A DNA stretch of 64,000 nucleotides from Methanolobus psychrotolerans (GTDB taxonomy: Archaea > Halobacteriota > Methanosarcinia > Methanosarcinales > Methanosarcinaceae), in contig NZ_MBKP01000040.1 of assembly GCF_002243045.1 (NCBI RefSeq), positions 1 through 64,000 on the forward strand. Reading direction: 5' to 3'. Each line of letters starts with the position of its first letter. Within the stretch, counting starts at the first letter, position 1. Under the pieces are notes generated by a model. That model saw nothing but the letters and a program-made list of their open reading frames with translations. It was not told where the DNA came from and did not search any database. This document shows positions 1-7,291 of the stretch, in pieces. Both the position numbers and the translations under genes were made by a program.

Positions 1-2
1 AT

Positions 3-203
3 TCATAACGAGCCTGGCGGGTTCACTCCCATGTCATAATACAGCTCTTTTTGTTTCTCCAGCATCTCCCCTACCCGAAGCGATTTGCCTGGCTGTTCAA
101 AACATTCAATGACATCCAGTTTATCCAATAGACCCGGCAACGTGTAATCCTTGAGAAGACCTTTCATTTGCATCTGTTTTTTGATATAGGACCGGTATAT
201 CAA
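3..203 (-). pseudogene. C-terminal remnant of an IS4/IS1634-type transposase
   Basis: About 65 codons survive, ending in a region (ECFEQPGKSLRVGE, then KQKELYYDMGV and PPGSL) that I recognise as the usual C-terminus of transposases common in Methanosarcina genomes. There is no proper start: the frame opens from a TTG near 203 after a stop at 228-230, and the catalytic DDE domain is absent. The stop codon sits at the very left edge, so the element's 3' end lies outside the window. It abuts, head to head, a truncated regulator at 203, so both genes were cut at the same junction. The IS family assignment is from memory of the C-terminal motif and is tentative. Confidence 0.55.
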
Positions 204-475
204 TGCTACAACCTGTGCTTGACAAATTTAGAACTGAGCACTCCATATTTGAAACATTCATGCAAAATGAATTCTTTCATATTTCTGTATATCTTGGAAA
301 TATGGGTTTTTTTGGCTTGGCATGTAATGATCATTTCTTTATGATTAGGCTATTAAAAAGTAATGGTGATCATGATACAAGATATATTCTCTGTAATGAT
401 AAAGAGGTGTTAGAATGGGGGAAGGATCTTTTTGAACATTATCTGAAGACCTCTATACCAATAACAGAACTTTGA
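203..475 (+). pseudogene. C-terminal fragment of a FilR1-type HTH regulator
   Basis: The 90-residue translation resembles the end of the FilR1 middle/C-terminal domain found in methanogen winged-helix regulators. It has the IFETFM segment, a GFFGLACNDHFF strand, and the closing pattern LEWGKDLFEHYL, where an aromatic-Gly-acidic-Leu-Phe motif is typical of the family. The N-terminal winged helix and first half of the effector domain are missing; the reading frame is open only back to 182. The break coincides with the transposase remnant on the other strand, so the gene was probably truncated by insertion followed by deletion. It is unlikely to be functional. Confidence 0.55.
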
Positions 476-567
476 ATGTATTAATTTTTTAGTGCGCTCA
501 TGAAAAGTCCTAACTTTTTAAGTTTATATTTTTACTTCATTGATTTCTATGTATATTTTAGGTTGAA

Positions 568-779
568 ACTCACATTCCACATGTACAAATTAATTTTGGA
601 TAGTGTTGCTTACTAGTGTTTTTGCAATCCGATCATCATTCATATATTTATATATTTATAATTATCTTGTTTTGATACGATCCTCCAACGACATATAAAA
701 TATAATTTTTATTATATATAAACAAAACAAGCATCAAGCAAAACTATGAAGTTTTGTTATTTACGTGTGGAATGCGAGT
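568..779. repeat. 212-bp AT-rich element bounded by 18-bp inverted repeats
   Basis: The left end reads ACTCACATTCCACATGTA (568-585). The reverse complement of the right end, 762-779, is ACTCGCATTCCACACGTA, so 16 of 18 bases match. The interior is AT-rich, carries no reading frame of note, and fills the gap between the FilR1 fragment and the YkgJ gene. Terminal inverted repeats around a short non-coding core fit a MITE or a solo remnant of an insertion sequence, but I could not find a clear target duplication. The right repeat lies just past the stop codon of the YkgJ gene. Confidence 0.45.
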
Positions 780-790
780 TAATCATTATT

Positions 791-1324
791 CTATATATTT
801 TTTAAAGATATTAACTCATCAATTTTAATAATCAACATAGGAATGGGCAAACCCTTATTCAGCTTGATGTCAAAAGAACAATGCGATTGTTCAAAAGCAT
901 CAATCGTTTTTGCAGGAACAGGTTGCTTTAGTATATTTTCTGAATATTCAACATAGTCTTCAAATATACTTACCCCCATATCACATGGAAATAGAAGCAA
1001 CGCATCCGGCATATTGCAGATGTTAAACGGAAACATTCGGCACATAGTTGGTCTCCATTCATATACGCTGCATTTATCAAATTCCAAAAAGGGGCAAGGA
1101 GGATACATTTTGTAATGAAGTTCTCCGTATTCGTTGCAGGACTTGATCTTATCGGCTTTATATTTTGATGCCTGCCTTAATATTTGCATATCATTTTCAT
1201 CCAGATTGATATCTGCTATTTTACAGCAGATCGCAGGACACGTAGATGGACATGAATAGTGTGAAAGTATTTCCTGAACAGTTTCAAAAAAAGGAAAATC
1301 ATTTAACCTTCTTTTTTCGTACAT
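791..1324 (-). CDS. YkgJ family cysteine-cluster protein
   Basis: The 177-residue protein carries the zinc/iron-chelating cysteine pattern of the YkgJ family (PF03692). An N-terminal cluster CPSTCPAICC at residues 25-34 is followed by CPFLEFDKCSVYEWRPTMCRMFPF in the middle. The spacing of Cys, Tyr, Arg-Pro and Cys-Arg in the second block is the family signature. The family is thought to bind a metal or Fe-S centre; no reaction is established for most members. The start is the ATG at 1324, followed upstream by AT-rich DNA. The gene stands alone between mobile-element remnants and appears intact. Confidence 0.85.
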   Translation of the reverse strand: MYEKRRLNDFPFFETVQEILSHYSCPSTCPAICCKIADINLDENDMQILRQASKYKADKIKSCNEYGELHYKMYPPCPFLEFDKCSVYEWRPTMCRMFPFNICNMPDALLLFPCDMGVSIFEDYVEYSENILKQPVPAKTIDAFEQSHCSFDIKLNKGLPIPMLIIKIDELISLKNI

Positions 1325-1613
1325 GATAAAAAAATCAATGGATTTCTATATGAATATTTCTACACGTCACATCAGACAACTCAGCAATATGAAAATCAAT
1401 CCAGATAAAGACCAGTTTAGCCTAAATCTCAGACATTTTTCTCAAAGACTATGATTTGGAGATTTTAAAACCGTCAATCATAGTTATATAAATCCTAAAA
1501 ACACACTTCTTTACCATCATTTTAAAAGTGCAAAAAAGATTGATTTTCAATAGACCTGCGGAATGCCAGATTAAAGTAGAATCAACTAATAAATAATTTT
1601 CACAGTTATATAG

Positions 1614-1980
1614 GTAACAAAAAAATATTGCTGGATCTGGATTGCTGTTGATAGAGTTGGGAAAAAGTTCATCGACTGCTCTTTTGGTAACAGAGGTATG
1701 GAAACTGGACAACAACTCCGGGAAAAGTTAAAGGAGAAGGAGATTAAAGAAGTCATGACTGATCACTGGAGGGCATATGCAGAGTTTTTTCCAGCGGCTA
1801 TACATATTCAATCCAAAGCTGAAACATATATTGTGGAAGGATACAATAGCATATTTAGGCATTTCTGGCAAGATTGAGAAAAAAGCCAAAGTGTTATACG
1901 AAAAGTCTTGAAATGCTGACGTACTCTGTTCTTCTTTTGATGAAATACAGAAATAAAGAGTTATCAATATTTATTAACAT
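1614..1980 (+). pseudogene. Frameshifted remnant of an IS1-family transposase
   Basis: Reading from 1614 gives KKYCWIWIAVDRVGKKF, then METGQQL, VMTDHWRAYAEFFP and SKAETYIVEGYNS. This is the order of motifs around the catalytic aspartates and the ETY...E-N-S region of IS1 InsB-type transposases. The frame stops at 1875-1877. A neighbouring frame from 1874 continues the family ending (KPKCYTKSLEMLTYSVLLLM) to about 1980, so one frameshift separates the two parts. The zinc-ribbon N-terminus is missing or unrecognisable upstream. This is a dead element. Confidence 0.8.
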
Positions 1981-2231
1981 TATTTTGAACTCTTATACCT
2001 GGCACAACTTACAGAAACCAGCAAGACCCTTTCTGTTTGTACACCCCTTTTTTATCCGTAATTCGTTTGTACACATTATTATTTTATTCAATGTTGTCCC
2101 ATGCCTGCACAAAGAGTACTTCTTTTTTCCATAGATTTTTAGCTGCACTTAAAACTGTTTAAATAAGACTTCTGTATTTTACCAGTACTGACAACAATTA
2201 TCCGGACCATTCAAGGTTCAGGAATCATAAG

Positions 2232-3410
2232 ATGAAAATAAAACAATCAGGAAGTAATGGAATGAACTCGAAGAACTTTACCCCCCTCGTATTCCTGGCG
2301 TCCCTCGGAGCTGGAGGGATTGCAGTAATGCCTTTTGTATTGATGCAGTACACCATCGAACATGGACCCGGCCTTATAACGAGGTCAGAATTGTGGTCAC
2401 AGGGACTATCAGGCATATCGGCAGTCTACTATTCCTCATTTGAGGCTACAATGATCCTGTTCACACTTATTCACCTCGCACTGACGGTATGGTTTGCCGC
2501 CAAACTGTTCCCGTGGATGAGGACCGACAGTTTCAGGGAACTTATCAGGAACCCTCTGAAGAACACAGCTATACTCGCCCCTCTGATATCCCTGCTCATG
2601 ACAATGAATGTTATGATCGGACCTCTGAGATATTTCATACCCGTACTGTCGGATAACTTCCAGTCCCTGTTCCTCCCGGCAATGATCTTCTGGGTACTGG
2701 TCTTTGTGGTAGTTATGTTTACTGAGATCAAGCTTCTTGAGATATCCTTCCGCAGTGGCTTTGACATAACTAAGATCAATTTCGGATGGCTGCTGCACCC
2801 GTTCCTGCTGGGCATGCTCACAGTCGTTGGGACAGGCATCGCAGCCATGTCTGAGGACCTTGCTATTGCAAACGCTGCAGCATTCCTGTGTCTTATCTCG
2901 GGTTCCATGGGAATCTTCCTTCTGCTGGTCAAGATGATCATCCTGTTCAAGAGCCATTTCCAGTTGCAGGGCCTTCCGGAAAAGCACTTCCTCCCAAGCT
3001 TCCTCATAGTTATACCCAATATAACCCTCTTTGCAATAAGTGCGTTCAGGTTCGGCCACTTCCTGGAGCATGCCCATGGGTTTGACCTGGGTGCATACTT
3101 CTACATGGTGATCGGGCTCTCGTTCGGATTCGAGATATGGTACATGCTTTTTGGAATGGCACTGCTTACAGACTATTTCAGGAAGAACCATTTCAAGGAG
3201 TTCTACGTGACCCAATGGGGACTGATCTGTCCGCTGGTTGCATTCGTAGTTCTCGGTGCCTTCGCATATGATGTTGTGCTTAGCAGTTCCATAGTATATG
3301 CGATCCTTGCACTGGTAATGGCAGTCACCATCGTGGTCTATTTCGAGCTGCTTGCCAAGCATATAAGGTGCTCTTCATCAAGGACGGCCAGCCTGGGCTG
3401 TGAAGTCTGA
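2232..3410 (+). CDS. Multispanning membrane protein, TsoY / tellurite-resistance (TDT)-like
   Basis: The 392-residue protein has about ten hydrophobic helices and opens with NFTPLVFLASLGAGGIAV. I recognise this opening from the TsoY family of (seleno)proteins, which resemble SLAC1/TehA anion channels. No selenocysteine codon is needed in this copy. The substrate is unknown; by analogy with TDT members it may move a small anion. The ATG at 2232 starts after an A-rich leader. Higher GC and regular codon use set it apart from the AT-rich remnants on its left. It is monocistronic, with a strong hairpin terminator directly after the stop. The family call is moderate; the membrane topology is clear. 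Confidence 0.55.
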   Translation: MKIKQSGSNGMNSKNFTPLVFLASLGAGGIAVMPFVLMQYTIEHGPGLITRSELWSQGLSGISAVYYSSFEATMILFTLIHLALTVWFAAKLFPWMRTDSFRELIRNPLKNTAILAPLISLLMTMNVMIGPLRYFIPVLSDNFQSLFLPAMIFWVLVFVVVMFTEIKLLEISFRSGFDITKINFGWLLHPFLLGMLTVVGTGIAAMSEDLAIANAAAFLCLISGSMGIFLLLVKMIILFKSHFQLQGLPEKHFLPSFLIVIPNITLFAISAFRFGHFLEHAHGFDLGAYFYMVIGLSFGFEIWYMLFGMALLTDYFRKNHFKEFYVTQWGLICPLVAFVVLGAFAYDVVLSSSIVYAILALVMAVTIVVYFELLAKHIRCSSSRTASLGCEV

Positions 3411-3412
3411 GA

Positions 3413-3447
3413 CCGGGGAATATCCCTCCCCCGGATCTTCCTTTTTT
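3413..3447 (+). terminator. GC hairpin plus T-run after the TsoY-like gene
   Basis: CCGGGG at 3413-3418 pairs with CCCCGG at 3429-3434. The hairpin is followed by a run of six T at 3442-3447. It begins immediately after the stop codon of the preceding gene. Confidence 0.7.
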
Positions 3448-3971
3448 ACGTGAGAGGTTGCATTTTTGGGCTCTGCAGAGGAATGTTTGCCAATCGATCT
3501 ACGGAGTTATGAATAACTCAAATTATCCCGAAGGATCCGGCGAAGCCGGCGTTTTCCCTCAATATAACTAAAATTGTCCACAGGACTTCTGTAAAAGTCT
3601 CTGCCGAAATCCTGCAATTTGAAACTTTAAGATAGGTAGCCTGACAAATAAAATACATCCAATGGTTTCGGTACGGCAGCAGAGGAATGTGCCGCCTGCG
3701 GCGGATGGTTGCATTGTTTTTCGTTACACTCAGTGTCCTTACGTTACTTATATTACCAGGAATTCTACAAAGCCGTAGGAAGATAACTTACGATGCCGCA
3801 GAGGATTGCATTGTTTAATTTGAAAGGCAGCCTGTCTGAGAACACTTAGCGATGCAAATGGGGATTTCTACAGAGCCGAAAAATGTGCGAGATGGGATAC
3901 CGAGGAACCGGATAACTCACTTTCGCCCCGCTTGGAACATCTGGATATTACCCCGGCACCAATATCCCATT
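3448..3971. other. Intergenic stretch with short GC-rich palindromes
   Basis: No convincing gene is present. The stretch contains a hairpin CCGGC-GAA-GCCGG near 3539-3551 and another, CCGCC-TG-CGGCGG, near 3691-3703. Three scattered copies of a GCAGAGGAWTG-like word occur near 3475, 3680 and 3798. The last 85 bases form the upstream part of the duplicated unit described below. Confidence 0.4.
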
Positions 3972-4211
3972 ATGAACCCGACACTGGCTGAACAGGAACT
4001 GTACGACAAGCTGAACGCCTATAGAACACGACTTAAGGCTGACTCCCTTACACCTTTTGACATCCAGCAGTTTATGCGAACATGCCGGATACACGACATC
4101 AAGCCCCGGAAGATCTACAAGCATATCGCAATGGGTAATGCCTGTTCGTGGAGATCGTATCTTACGGCCTGTGTCAGGTATGAGAAGTATAAGAGCGGGG
4201 CGAAGAAATGA
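3972..4211 (+). CDS. Small hypothetical protein, first copy of a tandem duplication
   Basis: I do not recognise this 79-residue protein. It begins MNPTLAEQELYDKLNAYR, is helical, and has two cysteines near residues 38 and 60 and a basic C-terminus. I chose the ATG at 3972 because the duplicated copy keeps high identity from this codon and carries its own ATG at the matching place (4668). An upstream in-frame start at 3852 exists, but the second copy diverges there. Conservation of the frame in both copies, with mostly silent or conservative differences, argues that it was translated. The function is unknown. Confidence 0.5.
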   Translation: MNPTLAEQELYDKLNAYRTRLKADSLTPFDIQQFMRTCRIHDIKPRKIYKHIAMGNACSWRSYLTACVRYEKYKSGAKK

Positions 4212-4295
4212 AGAACCAAAAATATCTACAACACCGGAGCAAAATTATATTTAACCTTATATCACTAAAAGAACTGGAATAAAAAAACCTATTTT

Positions 4296-4326
4296 TTACG
4301 CGTATTACGCGTATTTTACGCGTATT
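4296..4326. repeat. Three tandem TTACGCGTAT units
   Basis: The 10-base word TTACGCGTAT occurs three times in 31 bases, each containing the palindrome ACGCGT. The copies lie about 90 bases downstream of the first small gene. They may be an operator or a slippage product; nothing ties them to a gene. Confidence 0.5.
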
Positions 4327-4667
4327 GATAAATAGAAAAGGTATCTGTAGCCAGAGAAGGATCATCCTCACTGAAACCCGTATCAATTATGTTCCGGTCT
4401 ACATAGGACGCATTATCATTCACCGGAAGCGGGACATACAGTGTGACTCCGCAGGATCTCATCTGTGATTATGCGGACATCATAGTCTAGACAGCAAGCC
4501 GGCAGATATGACCGGGAATACCTGTCGGAATTCGGGACTTAGGCTTCCCTTCAGGGAGAAAACATGGTTTTTTTGCGATTAATGCGAGATGGGACACCGA
4601 GGGACCGGACAACTCACTTTCGCCCCGCTTGGAACACACGGATATTCCCCCGCATCAATATCCCATT

Positions 4668-5105
4668 ATGAACCCGACACTAGCTGAACAGGAACTGTAC
4701 GACAGGCTGAACGACTACAGAACACAACTTAAGGCCGATTCCCTTACACCCTTCGACATCCAGCAGTTCATGAGAACATGCCATATACACGACATCGAGC
4801 CCCGGAAGATCTACAGCCTGAGTTCCCAAGTTTTAAGCGCATATCAACAGGAGATGTAAATAGAAAATGCCACTAGAATTTGATTTTTACTTCTTGCCAA
4901 ACTAAATAATGTAGTAAAATACAAGCACATATTTCCGTATCAAGAGACTTTTATGAGCCTAAAAAAACGGAAGTCAGGCTACAGGCATATCGCAATGGGC
5001 AATGCCTGTTCGTGGGGACCGTATATCACGGCCTGTGCCAGGTATGAGAAGTATAAGAGGGGGGCGAGGGGTCAATCAGCTGCTCGGAATCAAAATAAGC
5101 AATGA
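4668..5105 (+). pseudogene. Second copy of the small hypothetical gene, split by an insertion
   Basis: This copy matches the 3972-4211 gene from 4583 through 4816, then resumes at 4985 with the rest of the protein (HIAMGNACSWGPYITACARYEKYK) to a stop at 5103-5105. The intervening 168 bases are a short element plus a duplicated CTACAG. If the insertion is removed the frame is continuous, so the gene was intact until the element arrived. With the insertion, translation would stop at 4857-4859 after 63 residues, with an altered tail. The C-terminus after the insertion differs slightly from copy one (longer by about 12 residues). Confidence 0.7.
4817..4978. mobile_element. 162-bp MITE-like element with inverted ends and 6-bp target duplication
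   Basis: The element interrupts a duplicated gene, so its borders can be read by comparison with the intact copy. CTACAG is present on both sides (4811-4816 and 4979-4984). The left end starts CCTGAGTTCC. The reverse complement of the right end starts CCTGACTTCC, and about 20 of the first 27 bases match. It has no coding capacity. Short length, inverted ends and a clean target duplication define a miniature inverted-repeat element that needs a transposase from elsewhere. Confidence 0.75.
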
Positions 5106-5308
5106 AGGGAGTATGTAATTCTCTTCTCCTTGTAATTTATTATCGCTTAGATTCACCCAAGTTTGACTATCAACTGTCAAAAATGGGTAAGTATAATTGC
5201 ACTTTCTCTGCGCTACCCCTAGACTAATTCCAGGTTTTGTAAATTCTATCACGAAATAATCTGGATTAAATCAATAAATTTATATCCGAAAGTGTGAATA
5301 TTTTAAAT

Positions 5309-6100
5309 ATGCTGGGAAGAGAACATGTCTCCATATCAGTAGCAACAGTTATCCCATTCATTGTCCCGCTGATTTTTTCCGGTAATGTTGATTATCAGTT
5401 GTACTACATCACCTTACTGATTGCAGTGACAGTCGGTTCCCTGACACCGGACGCTGATTGCGGGGGCAAGCCCAAGCTGTACTACGACTTCAAACTTGTC
5501 TACGACATCATGGTCCCTTTACAAAAGGCAGTGATCTTTGCCTTCAAAAACCTTAGCCTGAAGTATGAACTCAACCTGGAACACGAAGTTAACAGCAGGC
5601 ACAGGGGAATCATGCATGCTCCCATAGGAATTTTTATTAGCTCCCTCATCCTGACACTCATTGCAGCAATTATCGGTTTCGCAATCTATCAGGCGATAAA
5701 CGCAGCTATTATCCTGTTTATATTTCTCGGCCTCTTGTTTGGCCAGTTCCTTCACTTGCTGGAAGATTCGTGCACCGTTGCAGGGATAAACTGGAAGTTC
5801 CCTTTCGGCACTAAGCTGGTAAACGGAAAGATCCACACTTTTCCCAAAATAAAAGGGAAAAAAGACATCAGGCCGATGGTCTATCAGCAGACCCTGTGGC
5901 TGATTACAATCCTTTTGGTTCTTGGTTTTTCCTTTGATATCATAGATTTCAGCCAATGGTCACTGTATCCGCTCATTGTTGTTTCGGTTACTGCTGCGTG
6001 GGTGTTCATCATTTTAGCATCACGGACAGATTATGGTTTCTGGTATCAGGATGCAGGGAAGATCAGGAAGGCTAGAAAGTCTGCGAAGAGGAGTTTTTAG
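5309..6100 (+). CDS. Membrane-bound metal-dependent hydrolase, YdjM/DUF457-like
   Basis: The protein shows the YdjM (PF04307) layout. There is an N-terminal His in REHVSIS, an acidic pair in LTPDADCGG, HRGIMHAP in the middle and GQFLHLLEDSCTVAGINW later, all between membrane helices. These His and Asp residues are the presumed metal ligands; the substrate is unknown. A GTG at 5294 would add five residues, but a TATA-like TTTATATCC lies at 5279-5287. That places transcription start near 5308, so a leaderless message beginning at the ATG at 5309 is more plausible. It is a single gene on the plus strand. Confidence 0.8.
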   Translation: MLGREHVSISVATVIPFIVPLIFSGNVDYQLYYITLLIAVTVGSLTPDADCGGKPKLYYDFKLVYDIMVPLQKAVIFAFKNLSLKYELNLEHEVNSRHRGIMHAPIGIFISSLILTLIAAIIGFAIYQAINAAIILFIFLGLLFGQFLHLLEDSCTVAGINWKFPFGTKLVNGKIHTFPKIKGKKDIRPMVYQQTLWLITILLVLGFSFDIIDFSQWSLYPLIVVSVTAAWVFIILASRTDYGFWYQDAGKIRKARKSAKRSF

Positions 6101-6187
6101 ATTGCCACTTATACTTAAAAAAGAATATGACGAAATCGCCACACTTAACTTTATCAACTAGGCCATTCAGTTAAGATTTCCTGTTTC

Positions 6188-6919
6188 TCACAGGTTTAGA
6201 AGATATTTTTCGGCGGCCTCTGCTTCTGCTTTCTTTTTGTTCTTCCCTTCTCCGGTGGATACAGCAATGTCATCTATAACTAACTCAACAGTAAACCACT
6301 TGTTGTGATCCGGGCCTTCTTCCTTAATCACGATATACTCAATCGTACTGAATGTTCTATCACAAATCTCCTTCACTGCTCCTTTGGGATTAGAATAACT
6401 TGTTTTCCCTAAAGCACTTCTGATATCAAAGAACCTGTTGACAAACATTTTTGCACTAGGATACCCCTGGTCCAGATAAATTGCCCCTATAAGTGCTTCG
6501 ATCACATCTGCATATACATCTTCAATGTCCCTTAAATCTCCATGGAATATGTACTTCTCAAGATTCAGTTTATGCGCTACAGGGATTAAATTTTCGTTGC
6601 TGGTCAACACCGTCTTGACATTAGTCAATATATTTTCTATCTTTAAGCCTCTGGTTTTTGCATATTCTTCTATTTCCTCGTTTTTGTAAGAGTCTTCAGC
6701 AATAATAAGGCTTAATACTGAATCTCCCAAGAATTCTAATTTTTCGTAATTAGCGTTTCTAAGACCATATATTTGCTTAAACTGGTCCGTACCCGACTTA
6801 AGCCCACTGAATAGTGAACTGTGTGTTAATGCTTCTATCAAAAAACTGGAATCTTCAAAGTCAACACCGATTATATCCTGAAACTCGTTCAGACTTGCAG
6901 TTAGATAATCTTGTAACAT
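6188..6919 (-). CDS. rnc: Ribonuclease III
   Basis: The 243-residue protein has the full two-domain layout. The endonuclease domain has the signature YEKLEFLGDSVLS at 58-70 with catalytic-type Glu62 and Asp66. Asp138 and Glu141 sit in ADVIEALIGAIYLD. A C-terminal double-stranded RNA-binding domain (about 178-243) ends in the helix KKKAEAEAAEKYLL. It cleaves double-stranded RNA and could process rRNA or antisense duplexes. RNase III is uncommon in archaea, which mostly use splicing endonuclease for rRNA processing. All four metal-binding acidic residues are present, so it should be active. It is the last gene on this strand before the restriction cluster, from which it is separated by about 370 bases. 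Confidence 0.92.
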   Translation of the reverse strand: MLQDYLTASLNEFQDIIGVDFEDSSFLIEALTHSSLFSGLKSGTDQFKQIYGLRNANYEKLEFLGDSVLSLIIAEDSYKNEEIEEYAKTRGLKIENILTNVKTVLTSNENLIPVAHKLNLEKYIFHGDLRDIEDVYADVIEALIGAIYLDQGYPSAKMFVNRFFDIRSALGKTSYSNPKGAVKEICDRTFSTIEYIVIKEEGPDHNKWFTVELVIDDIAVSTGEGKNKKKAEAEAAEKYLLNL

Positions 6920-6987
6920 GTTTCTGTTATCTCCTTGTAATTCTTATCACGTACATTATGACAAAAACACAAGGAACCAGAAATAAC

Positions 6988-7157
6988 AAAAATAAGATAT
7001 CAAAACACCATGTAACAAATAAAGATTAAAATTTTATCTGCAACAGCGTATTTTGGTATCTTATATCTGCAATTTACAGTTCCCTTTGTTTAAGAGTTAA
7101 ACTAATACAGTTAGCAACGAGAAAAATAAGATATTAAAGCACCCAGTTAACAAACAA
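6988..7157. repeat. Pair of direct repeats upstream of the RNase III gene
   Basis: AAAAATAAGATAT at 6988-7000 and 7122-7134 begins two related blocks (6988-7021 and 7122-7157). The blocks share the pattern AAAAATAAGATATYAAARCACC and then GTAACAAA-YAA or a close variant. The 370-base gap between hsdS and rnc holds nothing else recognisable. The repeats could be regulator sites for rnc or remains of an insertion boundary at the edge of the restriction island. Confidence 0.45.
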
Positions 7158-7291
7158 GCTCCTTAACTTATTTGGAAAACGCGTGTTTTAACAGATTACA
7201 TTTCTGATTGATAATTCCATTCTTCTAACTACTCTTCAATAGGAAATTTTGAATAAATATCTGTCGGTTAAAAAATTATATAAGTGCGTTA

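Noticed and set aside
1449-1967. Two minus-strand frames of 79-88 residues
   Set aside because: They are antisense to the IS1 transposase remnant, whose plus-strand reading matches the family.
2436-3362. 308-residue minus-strand frame
   Set aside because: It is antisense to the membrane protein gene. Its composition is unlike a real protein (rich in Gln, His and Cys), as expected from an out-of-frame reading.
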